Source: JBBDUG01 sp040904025 (GTDB lineage: Bacteria; Patescibacteriota; Minisyncoccia; Phycocordibacterales; SW-6-46-9). Taken from it: DNA of 64,000 nt. The notes under the pieces were generated by a model, which was given only the letters and a program-made list of their open reading frames with translations, was not told the origin of the DNA and did no database searches. Where the stretch lies: NCBI GenBank assembly GCA_040904025.1, contig JBBDUG010000033.1, positions 38,656 to 102,655 on the forward strand, written 5' to 3'. Numbering within the stretch: the first letter of the stretch is position 1; each line of letters starts with the position of its first letter. The position numbers were made by a program, and so were the translations under genes. Below, piece after piece: positions 16,841 through 25,182 of this stretch.

Positions 16841-18031
16841 TTAGTCCCCTGTACTTTCTTTTAGCTTCTCTTCGTAGCATTCCTGGTCAAGCATCATGGC
16901 ATTTTCATCATCAGGAACGGAAACGTAACATTCACTAAGATCAACAGAGGAATCAAACCACATACTCTCGTCTGTATCATCTTCTCCCTCATCCTCAATC
17001 AAAGGCGGAGTTTCTCTCCCGTTATCTTCCTCCTCAATCTGTATCGATCTTTCAGACACCTGGGTCTCTTCTCCCTTCCATGCTCCGCGCTTAAGTTTTA
17101 GATCAAGTACGCGCGCCTTCTTGTGAATATCGACAAATAGTTTGTGAGCCTGTTCAAATAATCCGTCTTTAAAAAGTTCTTCTGCTTTCTCTGCATCAGC
17201 ACGTAGTGATGCAAGAGGAGTGAGGATGCTCTTTTCAAATGCAGCCACATATTCCTCACCTACATTTAAGCTCTTTTGCCGTTCAAGACGTGCCAGGAGT
17301 TCACGTACTGCTTTTCTCTGTTTTGTCGCAGTCTCTTTATATTCAAGCTCGCTTGACTCATCCGCATCAGATTCAATCATCTCTTCCACATTTTCAATCT
17401 TCGGAGCAGACATTACACTCATCGAGACAGCAGCATCCGATTCAGCTGACAGTGCCGTATCGGCAGCAATGGATATAGTGCGCCCCTCGCTACTCTCAAG
17501 TTCAATTGCAACATTTGTACGTATATTAGATGCTGCAATATCATCTTCAGCTTCAAGCTTGGTGGCAAGTTCATTAGCTCGATCTGCATGCTCATATATT
17601 GTCTCTTCTATGCGATCACGTTGCTCTATATCGAGTGCTCCCATCCCTTCAAGGATTGCTATTTCATCAACACGTCGTGCGAGTCGACGCACCTCCCATT
17701 CTGCCTTTGATTCTTCGGTAAAGGTAAATGTACTCCGTGCATCCTCTAAGACATGCTTTACCGGATACAACACATCCCCCGGCAACGCACTATTCGCCGC
17801 TGCAGACAATCCTCCCATGACAAAAATAATAGCAAATCCGGCAATGACAGCACCGGTTCGGTGTAATGTGATGATGAGGGGGGTAAACATAGCACGAAGA
17901 TTCTCTCGACTGCGAATCGGTTTAATCTCCATATACCGCTCTAGATGCTCCTTCATCTGTGCATGTTCCTCAGATGAGAGAGAGTACATCTTTTCCGCGC
18001 TCTCTTTTAGTTTTTTCTCAAAATTATTCAT
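16841..18031 (-). CDS. DUF5667-type membrane protein, probable anti-sigma partner
   Basis: 396 residues. After a cytosolic N-terminal ~55 residues comes one membrane helix (TGAVIAGFAIIFVMGGLSAAA, residues ~57-77), then the DUF5667 opening NSALPGDVLYPVKHVLEDAR and a long, helical, charge-rich extracytoplasmic region ending in an acidic tail with few cysteines. The gene start overlaps the stop of the ECF sigma gene by eight bases, the usual arrangement for a sigma factor and its membrane anti-sigma factor. The anti-sigma role is inferred from topology and position; no zinc (ZAS) motif is visible in the N terminus. Confidence 0.75.
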   Translation of the reverse strand: MNNFEKKLKESAEKMYSLSSEEHAQMKEHLERYMEIKPIRSRENLRAMFTPLIITLHRTGAVIAGFAIIFVMGGLSAAANSALPGDVLYPVKHVLEDARSTFTFTEESKAEWEVRRLARRVDEIAILEGMGALDIEQRDRIEETIYEHADRANELATKLEAEDDIAASNIRTNVAIELESSEGRTISIAADTALSAESDAAVSMSVMSAPKIENVEEMIESDADESSELEYKETATKQRKAVRELLARLERQKSLNVGEEYVAAFEKSILTPLASLRADAEKAEELFKDGLFEQAHKLFVDIHKKARVLDLKLKRGAWKGEETQVSERSIQIEEEDNGRETPPLIEDEGEDDTDESMWFDSSVDLSECYVSVPDDENAMMLDQECYEEKLKESTGD

Positions 18032-18554
18032 ATTCCTGACAAAGCTCTTTTAACTTCTTCATTCCGCGATATATGCGGACAGAAACAACATTCTCACTTT
18101 CATCAATCATTTTAGCAATCTCCTGAGGTGCAAACCCGTCCACATATCGCATGGTTACAGCTTGTCGATATATCTCCGGAAGTTCTTCGACCTTTGCAAG
18201 TACCTTTTCACCATCAATAATTTCTGCCCAAGTCTCTGATTCCATACTTTGCAAGTCATCAAAGACCTCGGGAGGTGTCTCATCACCCAACAATCCTTCG
18301 AGAGAATAGTCTTTCTTCTTTCGATAGTGATCAATAATGAGATTATTGAGGACACGGTAGAAGAAGGCGCGGAAATTATCCACATCATTCCCCTTCATAA
18401 TATACTCCCACGTCTTTGTGAATGTATCCTGAACAAGATCAAGAGCAACCTCTCGGTCACTAACTCGGATGATGCAGTGCCGAAACAATGCATCGCTATT
18501 CTCATCAACGGCATTCAGATATACCTCTTCTTTATTGTTCTGTTTGAGCCTCAT
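18024..18554 (-). CDS. ECF-type RNA polymerase sigma-70 factor
   Basis: 176 residues with only regions 2 and 4. Region 2 reads ALDLVQDTFTKTWEYIM near residue 38 and FRAFFYRVLNNLIIDHYRKKK; region 4 reads LPEIYRQAVTMRYVDGFAPQEIA near 123 with the helix-turn-helix ending VSVRIYRGMKKLKEL. It directs polymerase to a dedicated promoter set. Its start lies inside the 3' end of the VKOR gene (23-base overlap) and its stop inside the DUF5667 gene, giving an operon VKOR - sigma - anti-sigma. Confidence 0.9.
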   Translation of the reverse strand: MRLKQNNKEEVYLNAVDENSDALFRHCIIRVSDREVALDLVQDTFTKTWEYIMKGNDVDNFRAFFYRVLNNLIIDHYRKKKDYSLEGLLGDETPPEVFDDLQSMESETWAEIIDGEKVLAKVEELPEIYRQAVTMRYVDGFAPQEIAKMIDESENVVSVRIYRGMKKLKELCQEYE

Positions 18555-19005
18555 TGAGTGAAGACGTTATATTACCCCCCTTCTTACCCCGTATGATAAG
18601 AATTCCGCAAATAAACAAAAGCGTCGAAATGACAGCGGAAATAATGCAGAACTGACACAACGACCCAATCATCCATATCTGTATGTATACAAGGACAAGT
18701 GATACAAGAAAACCGATGATGGTGAGATATGCAACACCACGAATAATATCCCTTCGACGCAATACATATCCAATTGTAGCACCAGCAAATATGCTGAAAT
18801 AGTATATTCCCCCTAAAAGCGCAATGGGGATACCGGCAATCGTTGCATATCTACTCTGTAAAACAACATCACACCCCTCAAAAAGAGAGCAGGTCACCGC
18901 CGTATCACCAAAGTGAGAGGCGGTAAGGTATGTTGCGTCTAGAAGGCCGATAAGTCCCAGAAAAATAAGGACGTATACGAGCCATATGTGTTCTATTCTT
19001 CTCAT
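18532..19005 (-). CDS. Vitamin K epoxide reductase family protein (DsbB-like)
   Basis: 157 residues with four or five membrane helices. It has the outer loop Cys pair TCSLFEGCDVVLQSRYATIAG-type segment (near residues 40-60) and the active-site CxxC in GSLCQFCIISA near residue 118, as in bacterial VKOR proteins that re-oxidise a DsbA-like protein using quinone. The start at ATG 19005 (MRRIEHIWL) is preferred over an upstream GTG because a TACAAT box falls inside that longer frame. The natural partner would be the DsbA-like protein at 32294-33019. Confidence 0.88.
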   Translation of the reverse strand: MRRIEHIWLVYVLIFLGLIGLLDATYLTASHFGDTAVTCSLFEGCDVVLQSRYATIAGIPIALLGGIYYFSIFAGATIGYVLRRRDIIRGVAYLTIIGFLVSLVLVYIQIWMIGSLCQFCIISAVISTLLFICGILIIRGKKGGNITSSLNEAQTEQ

Positions 19006-19055
19006 ATAGCGTGCGTATTGTAGCACAAAAGAAGATATATTTTACACACTTAAAC

Positions 19056-19083
19056 CCCATAAAAACCGCGTAGATTCTATGGG
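19056..19083 (-). terminator. Weak hairpin after the GerMN gene
   Basis: CCCATA and TATGGG can pair around a 16-base loop just downstream of the gene ending at 19100; the following bases on the minus strand are GTTTAAG, only mildly T-rich. A possible terminator. Confidence 0.3.
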
Positions 19084-19099
19084 ATTAGATATATCAACT

Positions 19100-19945
19100 C
19101 TATGGCTGCAACGCCTCTTCTACATTCCCCTCAACTGATATCACAACATCATCCACTGTGGAAAATTGCATTAGAGTATTTTCTATCTGCGCCCGTATAG
19201 CAGTGACGCGACATGAACCACCAACTTGATTGAGTTCTTCGCTGAAATCAACAAAGGCGGTACCGTCATCGATACGAATTGAGTTCAACCTAACTCCATC
19301 AGGAATATTGGTGACAACTCGATCCCCCTGCGCCTCTTGAGCAGTTGGTCCCGCAAGTAGCTCTTCTATCGCTGCCCGCGCTACTGACTGTGTCTGCGGT
19401 ATTGTTCGTGTAATCTCAACAACAACATCACATTCAACTGGTTCAGCACCAAAAGACTGGCTTGAATAGTACACACTGACTGTCTGAGTCTCTTCAGACT
19501 CTGCAGAGAAGCGTACTGGAATCCTCACTTCCGCAGCATTCTCGGACAATCCGGATGGATTTGCTTTCTCGAGAATAACAAATCCCGCATCCGCCTCTCC
19601 TGTCCAGCTGATCTCTCGTTCGAACGAAACGAAGTTTTCTGTCATCCATTCACCATCTGCCTGTACGGGCACTTCTGCAAGTACACGTCCATCATTGCTC
19701 TCAACACGAGCGGAAAAATTTGCCTCAAAATACCATGTACCACGTGCCTCTCCACGAAGCACGAAGGAACGAGAAAGTGTATCTCCCGCCTCTGGCGTCT
19801 CCACACGAACATCTGAGTGTGTGACTTCCTCCCCAAGTATATCCTGATCTCCATTTATCTCATCCCCTCCATTGCCACCGATAAAGAGAATAGCTAGTGC
19901 AGCTGCAACAACAACTAGTAACCCGATTATTATTTTCTTTTCCAT
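19100..19945 (-). CDS. Membrane-anchored protein with Gmad2 and GerMN domains
   Basis: 281 residues. An N-terminal signal anchor (IIIGLLVVVAAALAILFIGG) is followed by a Gmad2 immunoglobulin-like domain (GEARGTWYFEANFSARV and DGEWMTENFVSFEREI, residues ~60-145) and a GerMN domain (VSVYYSS near 155 to VDFSEELNQVGGSC near 245). These domains bind cell-wall or are found with sporulation and wall proteins; in non-sporulating lineages the role is unknown. It follows a second ECF sigma gene by 17 bases, so it is either part of that regulon or a sigma-controlling partner. Confidence 0.85.
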   Translation of the reverse strand: MEKKIIIGLLVVVAAALAILFIGGNGGDEINGDQDILGEEVTHSDVRVETPEAGDTLSRSFVLRGEARGTWYFEANFSARVESNDGRVLAEVPVQADGEWMTENFVSFEREISWTGEADAGFVILEKANPSGLSENAAEVRIPVRFSAESEETQTVSVYYSSQSFGAEPVECDVVVEITRTIPQTQSVARAAIEELLAGPTAQEAQGDRVVTNIPDGVRLNSIRIDDGTAFVDFSEELNQVGGSCRVTAIRAQIENTLMQFSTVDDVVISVEGNVEEALQP

Positions 19946-19962
19946 CTTCTGTAAATATTATT

Positions 19963-20514
19963 CTAATAATTCGCACCACTTTTCATCGGCTCTGTGTTGA
20001 GAAGCTTGCGAAACTTCTTGAGCCCCCGATGTATACGCACCGATACTGTATTGGTCCGCTCTCCGAGCTTCTCACCGATCTCCTTAGGAGACATACCTTC
20101 GAAGATCCGCATACGAATTACCTCGGCATATTTCTCTCCTAATTCATATAATCGCGCTCGTACTCGCTTCACTTCAGCTCGATCTATAATATACGTATGA
20201 AAGGAATCTGACGAGAGATCCTTCTCATCAAAGTCTCCCATATTCGCCATAGGAATACTTTTCTTCTTTTTGTAGTAGTCCTTTATTCGATTCGAGGTCA
20301 CTTGGTAGATAAAGGAGTTTAAATACTTAATCTCCTTCCCGCGGTTAATGTAATCCCAAGTACGAGTAAAGATATCTTGGGTGAGGTCCTTTGCGACTTC
20401 TTTCGAAGAAGTTTTTGAGTAACAACGTCGGAAGACTTTATCATAGAGTTCTTCCAGCTTCTCAATAAAACGTTCTTTTGTTGAGCGCTCCGTTGTAGCG
20501 GTTTTCTTGTTCAT
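19963..20514 (-). CDS. Second ECF-type sigma-70 factor
   Basis: 183 residues, regions 2 and 4 only: AKDLTQDIFTRTWDYINRG near residue 45, YLNSFIYQVTSNRIKDYYKKKK near 65, and region 4 GEKYAEVIRMRIFEGMSPKEIG near 128 with the helix VSVRIHRGLKKFRKLL. The region-4 helix ends almost like that of the sigma factor at 18024, so the two are probably paralogues. The start is ATG at 20514. Co-transcribed with the GerMN gene. The 178-base spacer upstream has no further gene. Confidence 0.9.
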   Translation of the reverse strand: MNKKTATTERSTKERFIEKLEELYDKVFRRCYSKTSSKEVAKDLTQDIFTRTWDYINRGKEIKYLNSFIYQVTSNRIKDYYKKKKSIPMANMGDFDEKDLSSDSFHTYIIDRAEVKRVRARLYELGEKYAEVIRMRIFEGMSPKEIGEKLGERTNTVSVRIHRGLKKFRKLLNTEPMKSGANY

Positions 20515-20692
20515 ATGTATATATGATTAGAAATAGGAGTAATGAGGAGCTTCTCTCTTTCAAATAGAGTGCCGATGTACATACAGAATATCACCTCGAC
20601 ACGTTAGAAAAAGACAACGACTGCTTTAATACTGTACAAACGAGCACAGAAGCCTCCTCTTACACAGCGAAGACGAAAACCTCCCCTCTCTC

Positions 20693-21835
20693 TTACCGCA
20701 TTTTCATCTTAAAGGCCATTCTAAACAACAAAGGTGAAAGGAAGGTGGTCACAATAGTTAAGATAACAAGGGCGGCAGAAAGCTTGGCGTCCAGAAAGCC
20801 AAACTCAACACCGGAGAATACAATTGCAAGAGTGGTCGAGAGCTGTGGAATTGATGTTACCGAAATAAGCCATGTATCGCGCGTGTTAAATCGCAACAGA
20901 ACCCCACCGATCCATCCACTCACAATCTTAGAAATAATCAGTCCAACGACAACTACAAGAACAAGAAATCCCGCTGTACTATCAAAGAGTATTGAGACGT
21001 TAGTGGTAATACCAGTGGTGATGAAAAATACGGGAATAAAGAGGCCATAACTAAGAGCACGTAACTTTCCCTTCAAGGTTGAAGAGGTAATGGATTCAGA
21101 AAGAACTAATCCGGCAAAGAACCCTGCAATTATCGGATGGAGTCCAAGAAGCTCAAAGAGGATGACGGTACCAATGAGGATGGCAAACACACTACGCAAC
21201 TCCTGTTGAAAGAGATCTCTTTCGGGATGATGAAAAAACCACTGAAGACGCGGTAGTGCCCAACGAAGAAAGAGGAGGACACCAACAGAGAGAATATAGA
21301 AAATGGGAAGCGGAAGAGAGGTTGTCGGACTTGTCGCCTGAAATACAATAGAGAGCAAGACCAGACTCGCAATATCCTGCAACATGGTGGAGGAGACGAT
21401 AACATGTCCAATTTTTCGCTGAAGTATTCCTGTCTGCTCTAATGCCGGAATAACAACGGCAATCGAGGAAGAAATGAATGTAATACCGAGCAAAAGAGAG
21501 GTTGTGATTGAATAATCAAACCACGCCCCAATACCCACACCAACAATGAATGGAATGACTCCCCCCAATAGTGCAATGACCCATACATGCTTGATTGATT
21601 TTGAAAAACTCGAAAGTCTCGTTTCAAGCCCCGCCATAAACATCAAGAAAACAAGTCCGACCTCAGAGAAAAACTGCAAGATAGGATCAACCTCTACAAA
21701 ATCAAGTCCAAACGGACCAATGAGAATACCACCAAGGATAAGAGCGGTGACCCACGGCAAATGAAGCCTATTAAAAGCCTCGGAGAAAAAGAGGCCGGCA
21801 AAAAGGACAACAAAGAACGGTAAGAGTTGTGTCAT
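20693..21835 (-). CDS. Cation/proton antiporter, CPA2 (KefB-like) transmembrane domain
   Basis: 380 residues making about 11-12 membrane helices. Family-typical segments are LPWVTALILGGILIGPFGLD near residue 27, FLMFMAGLETRL near 63, and SSIAVVIPALEQTG near 122. It exchanges Na+ or K+ for H+ across the membrane. No RCK/TrkA-N regulatory domain follows, so it is the short form. TATACT lies exactly six bases before the ATG at 21835, predicting a leaderless mRNA. Confidence 0.88.
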   Translation of the reverse strand: MTQLLPFFVVLFAGLFFSEAFNRLHLPWVTALILGGILIGPFGLDFVEVDPILQFFSEVGLVFLMFMAGLETRLSSFSKSIKHVWVIALLGGVIPFIVGVGIGAWFDYSITTSLLLGITFISSSIAVVIPALEQTGILQRKIGHVIVSSTMLQDIASLVLLSIVFQATSPTTSLPLPIFYILSVGVLLFLRWALPRLQWFFHHPERDLFQQELRSVFAILIGTVILFELLGLHPIIAGFFAGLVLSESITSSTLKGKLRALSYGLFIPVFFITTGITTNVSILFDSTAGFLVLVVVVGLIISKIVSGWIGGVLLRFNTRDTWLISVTSIPQLSTTLAIVFSGVEFGFLDAKLSAALVILTIVTTFLSPLLFRMAFKMKMR

Positions 21836-21884
21836 ATCATTAGTATAACGTATTCAAAAAAGAAAAGGATATCTCTTGAGGGTA

Positions 21885-22721
21885 TCATTCCTCCCTCTGA
21901 TATACATCTGCAACCTCCGCTCCGATAAAGAGGATTTGAAGACCGTAGTATATCCATAACAATATCGCAATCACAAACGCCGAAGCGCTAAAGATAGAGG
22001 TAAAGAGTTGTAGTTGTAGATAAAATGCAAAGATTCCATTGAGAACAAGGAAGAAAAATGATGCAACCAACCCACCAATAAATGCATGTTTCCAACTAAG
22101 GCGAAATTGCGATCCGATTCGATAGAGAGATGCATACAACCCACCAACAACAAAAAGTGTAATGAGGGTGTTGAGTATATGGAAGAAAGTGGTGGAAAAC
22201 ATCCCGCCAACAACTTTCTCGAGATGACTCAAAGAAGCGGCGATGAAGACATTTATAACAATGAAGATGATTGCAAGGAAAAACGATATGACAAGATAGA
22301 CCAAACTCCATCCCCGATCCCACATAACCCTTTTCATCATCGAACTTTTCTCAACCCCCTCGATAAGAAAGATGTCCTGAAGTGCATGTCTAAGGTGTAA
22401 AAAGAGACGAGAAGCACCATAAAGGAGAAGCACTATACCGAGCACAGAATAGAGTGCGTTTGAGGTGACCTCTTCGACCCCGGAGAGAACTCTCTCAAAG
22501 AAGAGCACTGCTTCTGCACCAAAAACTGCTCCCCCAAAGGAAAGAACCTGTGTCTCAATCACCTCTCTCCCCAACACCACAGATGCAAATGCAATACCCA
22601 AAACCGCCAAAGGAACCAGAGAGATAATGCTGTAGTATGAAAGAGCAGCCGCTCTTTCAGAGATACGATCACTTTTCCACGCACTATATATTGCTTTAAT
22701 TGTCTGTATCTTTTTCTCCAT
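21885..22721 (-). CDS. YihY/BrkB-family membrane protein
   Basis: 278 residues, six membrane helices. The N terminus has the family hallmark RAAALSYYSIISLVPLAVLG near residue 22 and later SFRLSWKHAFIGGLVAS-type residues and GNIFAFYLQ-like helices. Function in bacteria is unsettled; the older RNase BN assignment is wrong. The start MEKKIQTIK at 22721 is chosen because the longer frame upstream only shadows the neighbouring gene. The start overlaps the end of the upstream membrane protein gene by 26 bases, so they are co-transcribed. Confidence 0.85.
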   Translation of the reverse strand: MEKKIQTIKAIYSAWKSDRISERAAALSYYSIISLVPLAVLGIAFASVVLGREVIETQVLSFGGAVFGAEAVLFFERVLSGVEEVTSNALYSVLGIVLLLYGASRLFLHLRHALQDIFLIEGVEKSSMMKRVMWDRGWSLVYLVISFFLAIIFIVINVFIAASLSHLEKVVGGMFSTTFFHILNTLITLFVVGGLYASLYRIGSQFRLSWKHAFIGGLVASFFFLVLNGIFAFYLQLQLFTSIFSASAFVIAILLWIYYGLQILFIGAEVADVYQREE

Positions 22722-23097
22722 TGTGTAGGTATATAGTATCACGCCCCTCTTCATACTCCGCCTCTCGTGCTGTTGATCGTCGATATGCATCCTCAAACTT
22801 TTGTGTGTACGTATGAACCTTTCGCAAAAGAAGCCAAAGAGCAAGTGAGACGATAACCATAAACACACAAGCAACATAAAAGAGTACACGTGCCGCTTGA
22901 TGCGGACCACCGAGAATGCTCCCAAATCCCAAAAGTGCCAATCCACCGAGTACAATAATAGCAACGAGAGCCGCACTGGTAATATACCCCACGATGAGAT
23001 CATGAACATACCCCCGCGCTTCTCCCGCTGGATCCTCAAGCCATTTTTTCATAACTTCACCGCGACTGTGTAAAGAAAAAAGTTTAAATAAAATCAT
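22696..23097 (-). CDS. Small two-helix membrane protein (phage-holin-E/YqjE-like layout)
   Basis: 133 residues with two hydrophobic helices (ITSAALVAIIVLGGLALLGFG and LFYVACVFMVIVSLALWLLL), a cytosolic amphipathic start and an acidic tail. No firm family; the layout resembles small envelope accessory proteins such as YqjE. An internal ATG at 23052 (MKKWLEDP) would be a plausible start, but TATGAT exactly six bases before the ATG at 23097 favours the longer form. First gene of a pair with yihY. Confidence 0.65.
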   Translation of the reverse strand: MILFKLFSLHSRGEVMKKWLEDPAGEARGYVHDLIVGYITSAALVAIIVLGGLALLGFGSILGGPHQAARVLFYVACVFMVIVSLALWLLLRKVHTYTQKFEDAYRRSTAREAEYEEGRDTIYLHNGEKDTDN

Positions 23098-23157
23098 ATC
23101 TTTATCATATTATTCTCTGTTGTCTCTATAATCATACGCTGCATATCTAACCAGGGA

Positions 23158-23973
23158 TCAATAATCAAACTCAGAAAATCCGAAGTCAAGAATACGATTA
23201 TCACGATTTATCTCATCGATCTGCTCTATATCCTCCGCTTCAAGATTCCAAGAGAGCGTCTCCCAATTATCACGTATATGCTCTCTTTTGTTCGAGCGTG
23301 GAATTGCCACCGCCCCTTTTGCAAGTATCCAATTCAATACAACCTGAGCTGTACTTACATCATATTTTTCTGCAATCTCTTTAATAACCGGCTCTTTTAA
23401 ATCCGCCCCTTGTGCAAGAGGAGAATACGCAGTCAAAACAATATCTTCATTCTTGCAATATTCTAAAAGCTCCTTTTGATAGAAGGTGGGATGAAATTCA
23501 ACCTGATTACACACAATATCTCCCCCGAGCTCTTTTTCATCCTCAAGATGATGGATGGTAAAGTTGGAGACACCAATGTAGCGCACTTTACCCTCGTCCC
23601 GTATCTCATGAAGTGCTTTTAGTGTATCTTCAAGAGGAATATTCCGATTCGGCCAATGAATGAGGTAGAGATCAACATAATCCGTATTGAGTAGATTGAG
23701 AGTCTGTTCTATTTCAGTCTTTACCCCTTCATAATGAAGGTTGGTATGCCACACCTTTGAGGTGATAAATATGTCCTCACGATCAACGCTACTTTTCTCT
23801 ACCGCCTCCCCTATTGCATCCTGATTCTTGTACACCGAGGCGGTATCAATATGCCGATATCCAATATCTAAAGCTGCAGAAACCATATCAACCGCCCCCT
23901 GATCAGTTAATCTATACGTCCCCAAGCCAAGTGCGGGAATTTTAAAATCCTTTTTTCCGTGAACGTATTTCAT
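23158..23973 (-). CDS. Aldo/keto reductase
   Basis: 271-residue TIM-barrel NAD(P)H-dependent carbonyl reductase. The catalytic tetrad is visible: Asp and Tyr in GYRHIDTASVYKNQDAIG near residue 40, Lys in FITSKVWHTNL near 70 and His in YLIHWPN near 103. The nucleotide-binding end reads VAIPRSNKREHIRDN near 225. The start at 23973 (MKYVHGKK) is fixed by TATAAT exactly six bases upstream; an earlier in-frame ATG at 23997 lies inside the CAP gene. Aldehyde detoxification is a likely role. Confidence 0.93.
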   Translation of the reverse strand: MKYVHGKKDFKIPALGLGTYRLTDQGAVDMVSAALDIGYRHIDTASVYKNQDAIGEAVEKSSVDREDIFITSKVWHTNLHYEGVKTEIEQTLNLLNTDYVDLYLIHWPNRNIPLEDTLKALHEIRDEGKVRYIGVSNFTIHHLEDEKELGGDIVCNQVEFHPTFYQKELLEYCKNEDIVLTAYSPLAQGADLKEPVIKEIAEKYDVSTAQVVLNWILAKGAVAIPRSNKREHIRDNWETLSWNLEAEDIEQIDEINRDNRILDFGFSEFDY

Positions 23974-23989
23974 ACCCCCATTATACACT

Positions 23990-24868
23990 CTACCCATTCA
24001 CACACGCATTATACGCACGTACATTCTTATTATATTCTTCAATATCACGCTCCGTCTCTTCAACCAGATCATTAAAGTCATCAACAAGTGAGTTATACGC
24101 CTCCACGTTCTCCTGATTACGGTCTTCTTCGACATCTTGCCTCAGAGCGAGTAATTGTTCTTCCCAGATCTCAAGCTGTACTTGATTCCCCCCTATTTCT
24201 TGAGAGAGTCTGCCATTAACCTGAGGACAAGCACTCTTCGGCAATCCAAACTCCTGGACAGCAACCCATACCTCACGCCCATCATATACTCCGCGCGCAA
24301 CTCCAACACCTATCTCACTAAATTTCTCATGCAGAATGTTCGCTCGATGCCCCGGAGAATTCATCCACGCCTCAACAAGATCTCGATCATTTTCAAATAC
24401 ACCCATTGCTAAATTCTCTCCAACGAGAATATAGTCATATCCTACTGCTTCCACCACATCAGAAGGACCTCTCCCATCCGGACTCACATGTGCAAAATAT
24501 CGCTCGTCAAGAATATCTCGCGCTTTGTTGTATGCAGCCTGTGAGAGAGTGGGGTTTTCTTTCAAAGAAAGTTGTGCATTTAATGCACGCTCTATATTTG
24601 ATTCTATGATAATACCAGAGACGGTAAGTTCTGTTCCCGATATGTCTCCATCCGAGGAGACAAAAAGTGGTTCCTTGGGAACCAAAACTCTCTCTATCCT
24701 CTCTATTGTTGCGTCACGCGCCTCACCTATATTATCTGAGATACGTATATCTGTGAGAACATGTGGTGCACCGATAAAAATACGGGCCACATCTCCAAAC
24801 ACACCAAATTGCACCTGTATGAAGACAAGCGCTGCTGCAATTAGTATGTAAATACTATATCGCTTCAT
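23990..24868 (-). CDS. Secreted CAP/SCP-domain protein (YkwD-like) with C-terminal coiled coil
   Basis: 292 residues. A signal anchor (YSIYILIAAALVFIQVQFGVF) leads to a CAP domain with FAHVSPDGRGPSDVV near residue 130, ENLAMGVFENDRDLVEAW near 150 and SPGHRANILHEKFSEIGVGV near 170. The last ~70 residues are charged and helical, probably a coiled coil. CAP proteins are extracellular, and their biochemical role in bacteria is mostly unknown. TAATGT exactly six bases before the ATG predicts a leaderless mRNA. It is divergent from the 63-residue gene. Confidence 0.88.
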   Translation of the reverse strand: MKRYSIYILIAAALVFIQVQFGVFGDVARIFIGAPHVLTDIRISDNIGEARDATIERIERVLVPKEPLFVSSDGDISGTELTVSGIIIESNIERALNAQLSLKENPTLSQAAYNKARDILDERYFAHVSPDGRGPSDVVEAVGYDYILVGENLAMGVFENDRDLVEAWMNSPGHRANILHEKFSEIGVGVARGVYDGREVWVAVQEFGLPKSACPQVNGRLSQEIGGNQVQLEIWEEQLLALRQDVEEDRNQENVEAYNSLVDDFNDLVEETERDIEEYNKNVRAYNACVNG

Positions 24869-24912
24869 TGAAGAACATTATTAATTCTGTTCTCCATAAT
24901 AGTATCAGAAGA

Positions 24913-24963
24913 TACTGTATTACAGTACTTCACTTCTTTTATATATACTGTCATATATACTGT
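24913..24963. promoter_or_regulatory. Cluster of four TACTGT half-sites between divergent genes
   Basis: TACTGT-ATT-ACAGTA forms a perfect 6-3-6 inverted repeat at 24913-24927, and ATATATACTGT occurs twice in tandem at 24941-24951 and 24953-24963. All lie between the CAP gene and the plus-strand 63-residue gene. It looks like an operator region; the regulator is unknown. Confidence 0.5.
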
Positions 24964-24990
24964 ACGTATTAGGAACCTAACACAACCACT

Positions 24991-25182
24991 ATGCTTCCAA
25001 ACACAACATATGACCTTGCCGAACAACTCTCACAAGAAAGCAAGAGTCTCTGGCGGATTGAAAATGAATATATTCAAAATGCCGAGGGAAACGGAGAACT
25101 TACCACATTCTGGAAGGAGATGAAGAAAGATAAGGAACAACACATTACGCGCATCACAGAGCTTCTTAAGAAAGAGCTTTAA
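24991..25182 (+). CDS. Small helical protein, 63 aa
   Basis: No family recognised. The product is a charged, probably fully helical protein (QESKSLWRIENEYIQNA then MKKDKEQHITRITELLKKEL) without signal or membrane segment. It is one of the few plus-strand genes and sits behind a spacer with four TACTGT half-sites, so it may be specifically regulated. It converges with the pilin gene with no spacer. Confidence 0.7.
   Translation: MLPNTTYDLAEQLSQESKSLWRIENEYIQNAEGNGELTTFWKEMKKDKEQHITRITELLKKEL

Noticed and set aside
17220..18053. Long plus-strand open frame antisense to the DUF5667 gene
   Set aside because: It is Ser/Arg-rich with no domain pattern and lies opposite a gene with a recognised domain and overlap with the sigma gene; a codon-bias shadow.
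22722..23039. N-terminal extension of the YihY gene
   Set aside because: The extra ~106 residues only read the neighbouring small membrane protein gene in another frame; the family starts at MEKKIQTIK.
24913..24927. LexA (SOS) box
   Set aside because: The half-sites TACTGT/ACAGTA are separated by three bases, not the spacing of a typical CTG-N10-CAG LexA box.
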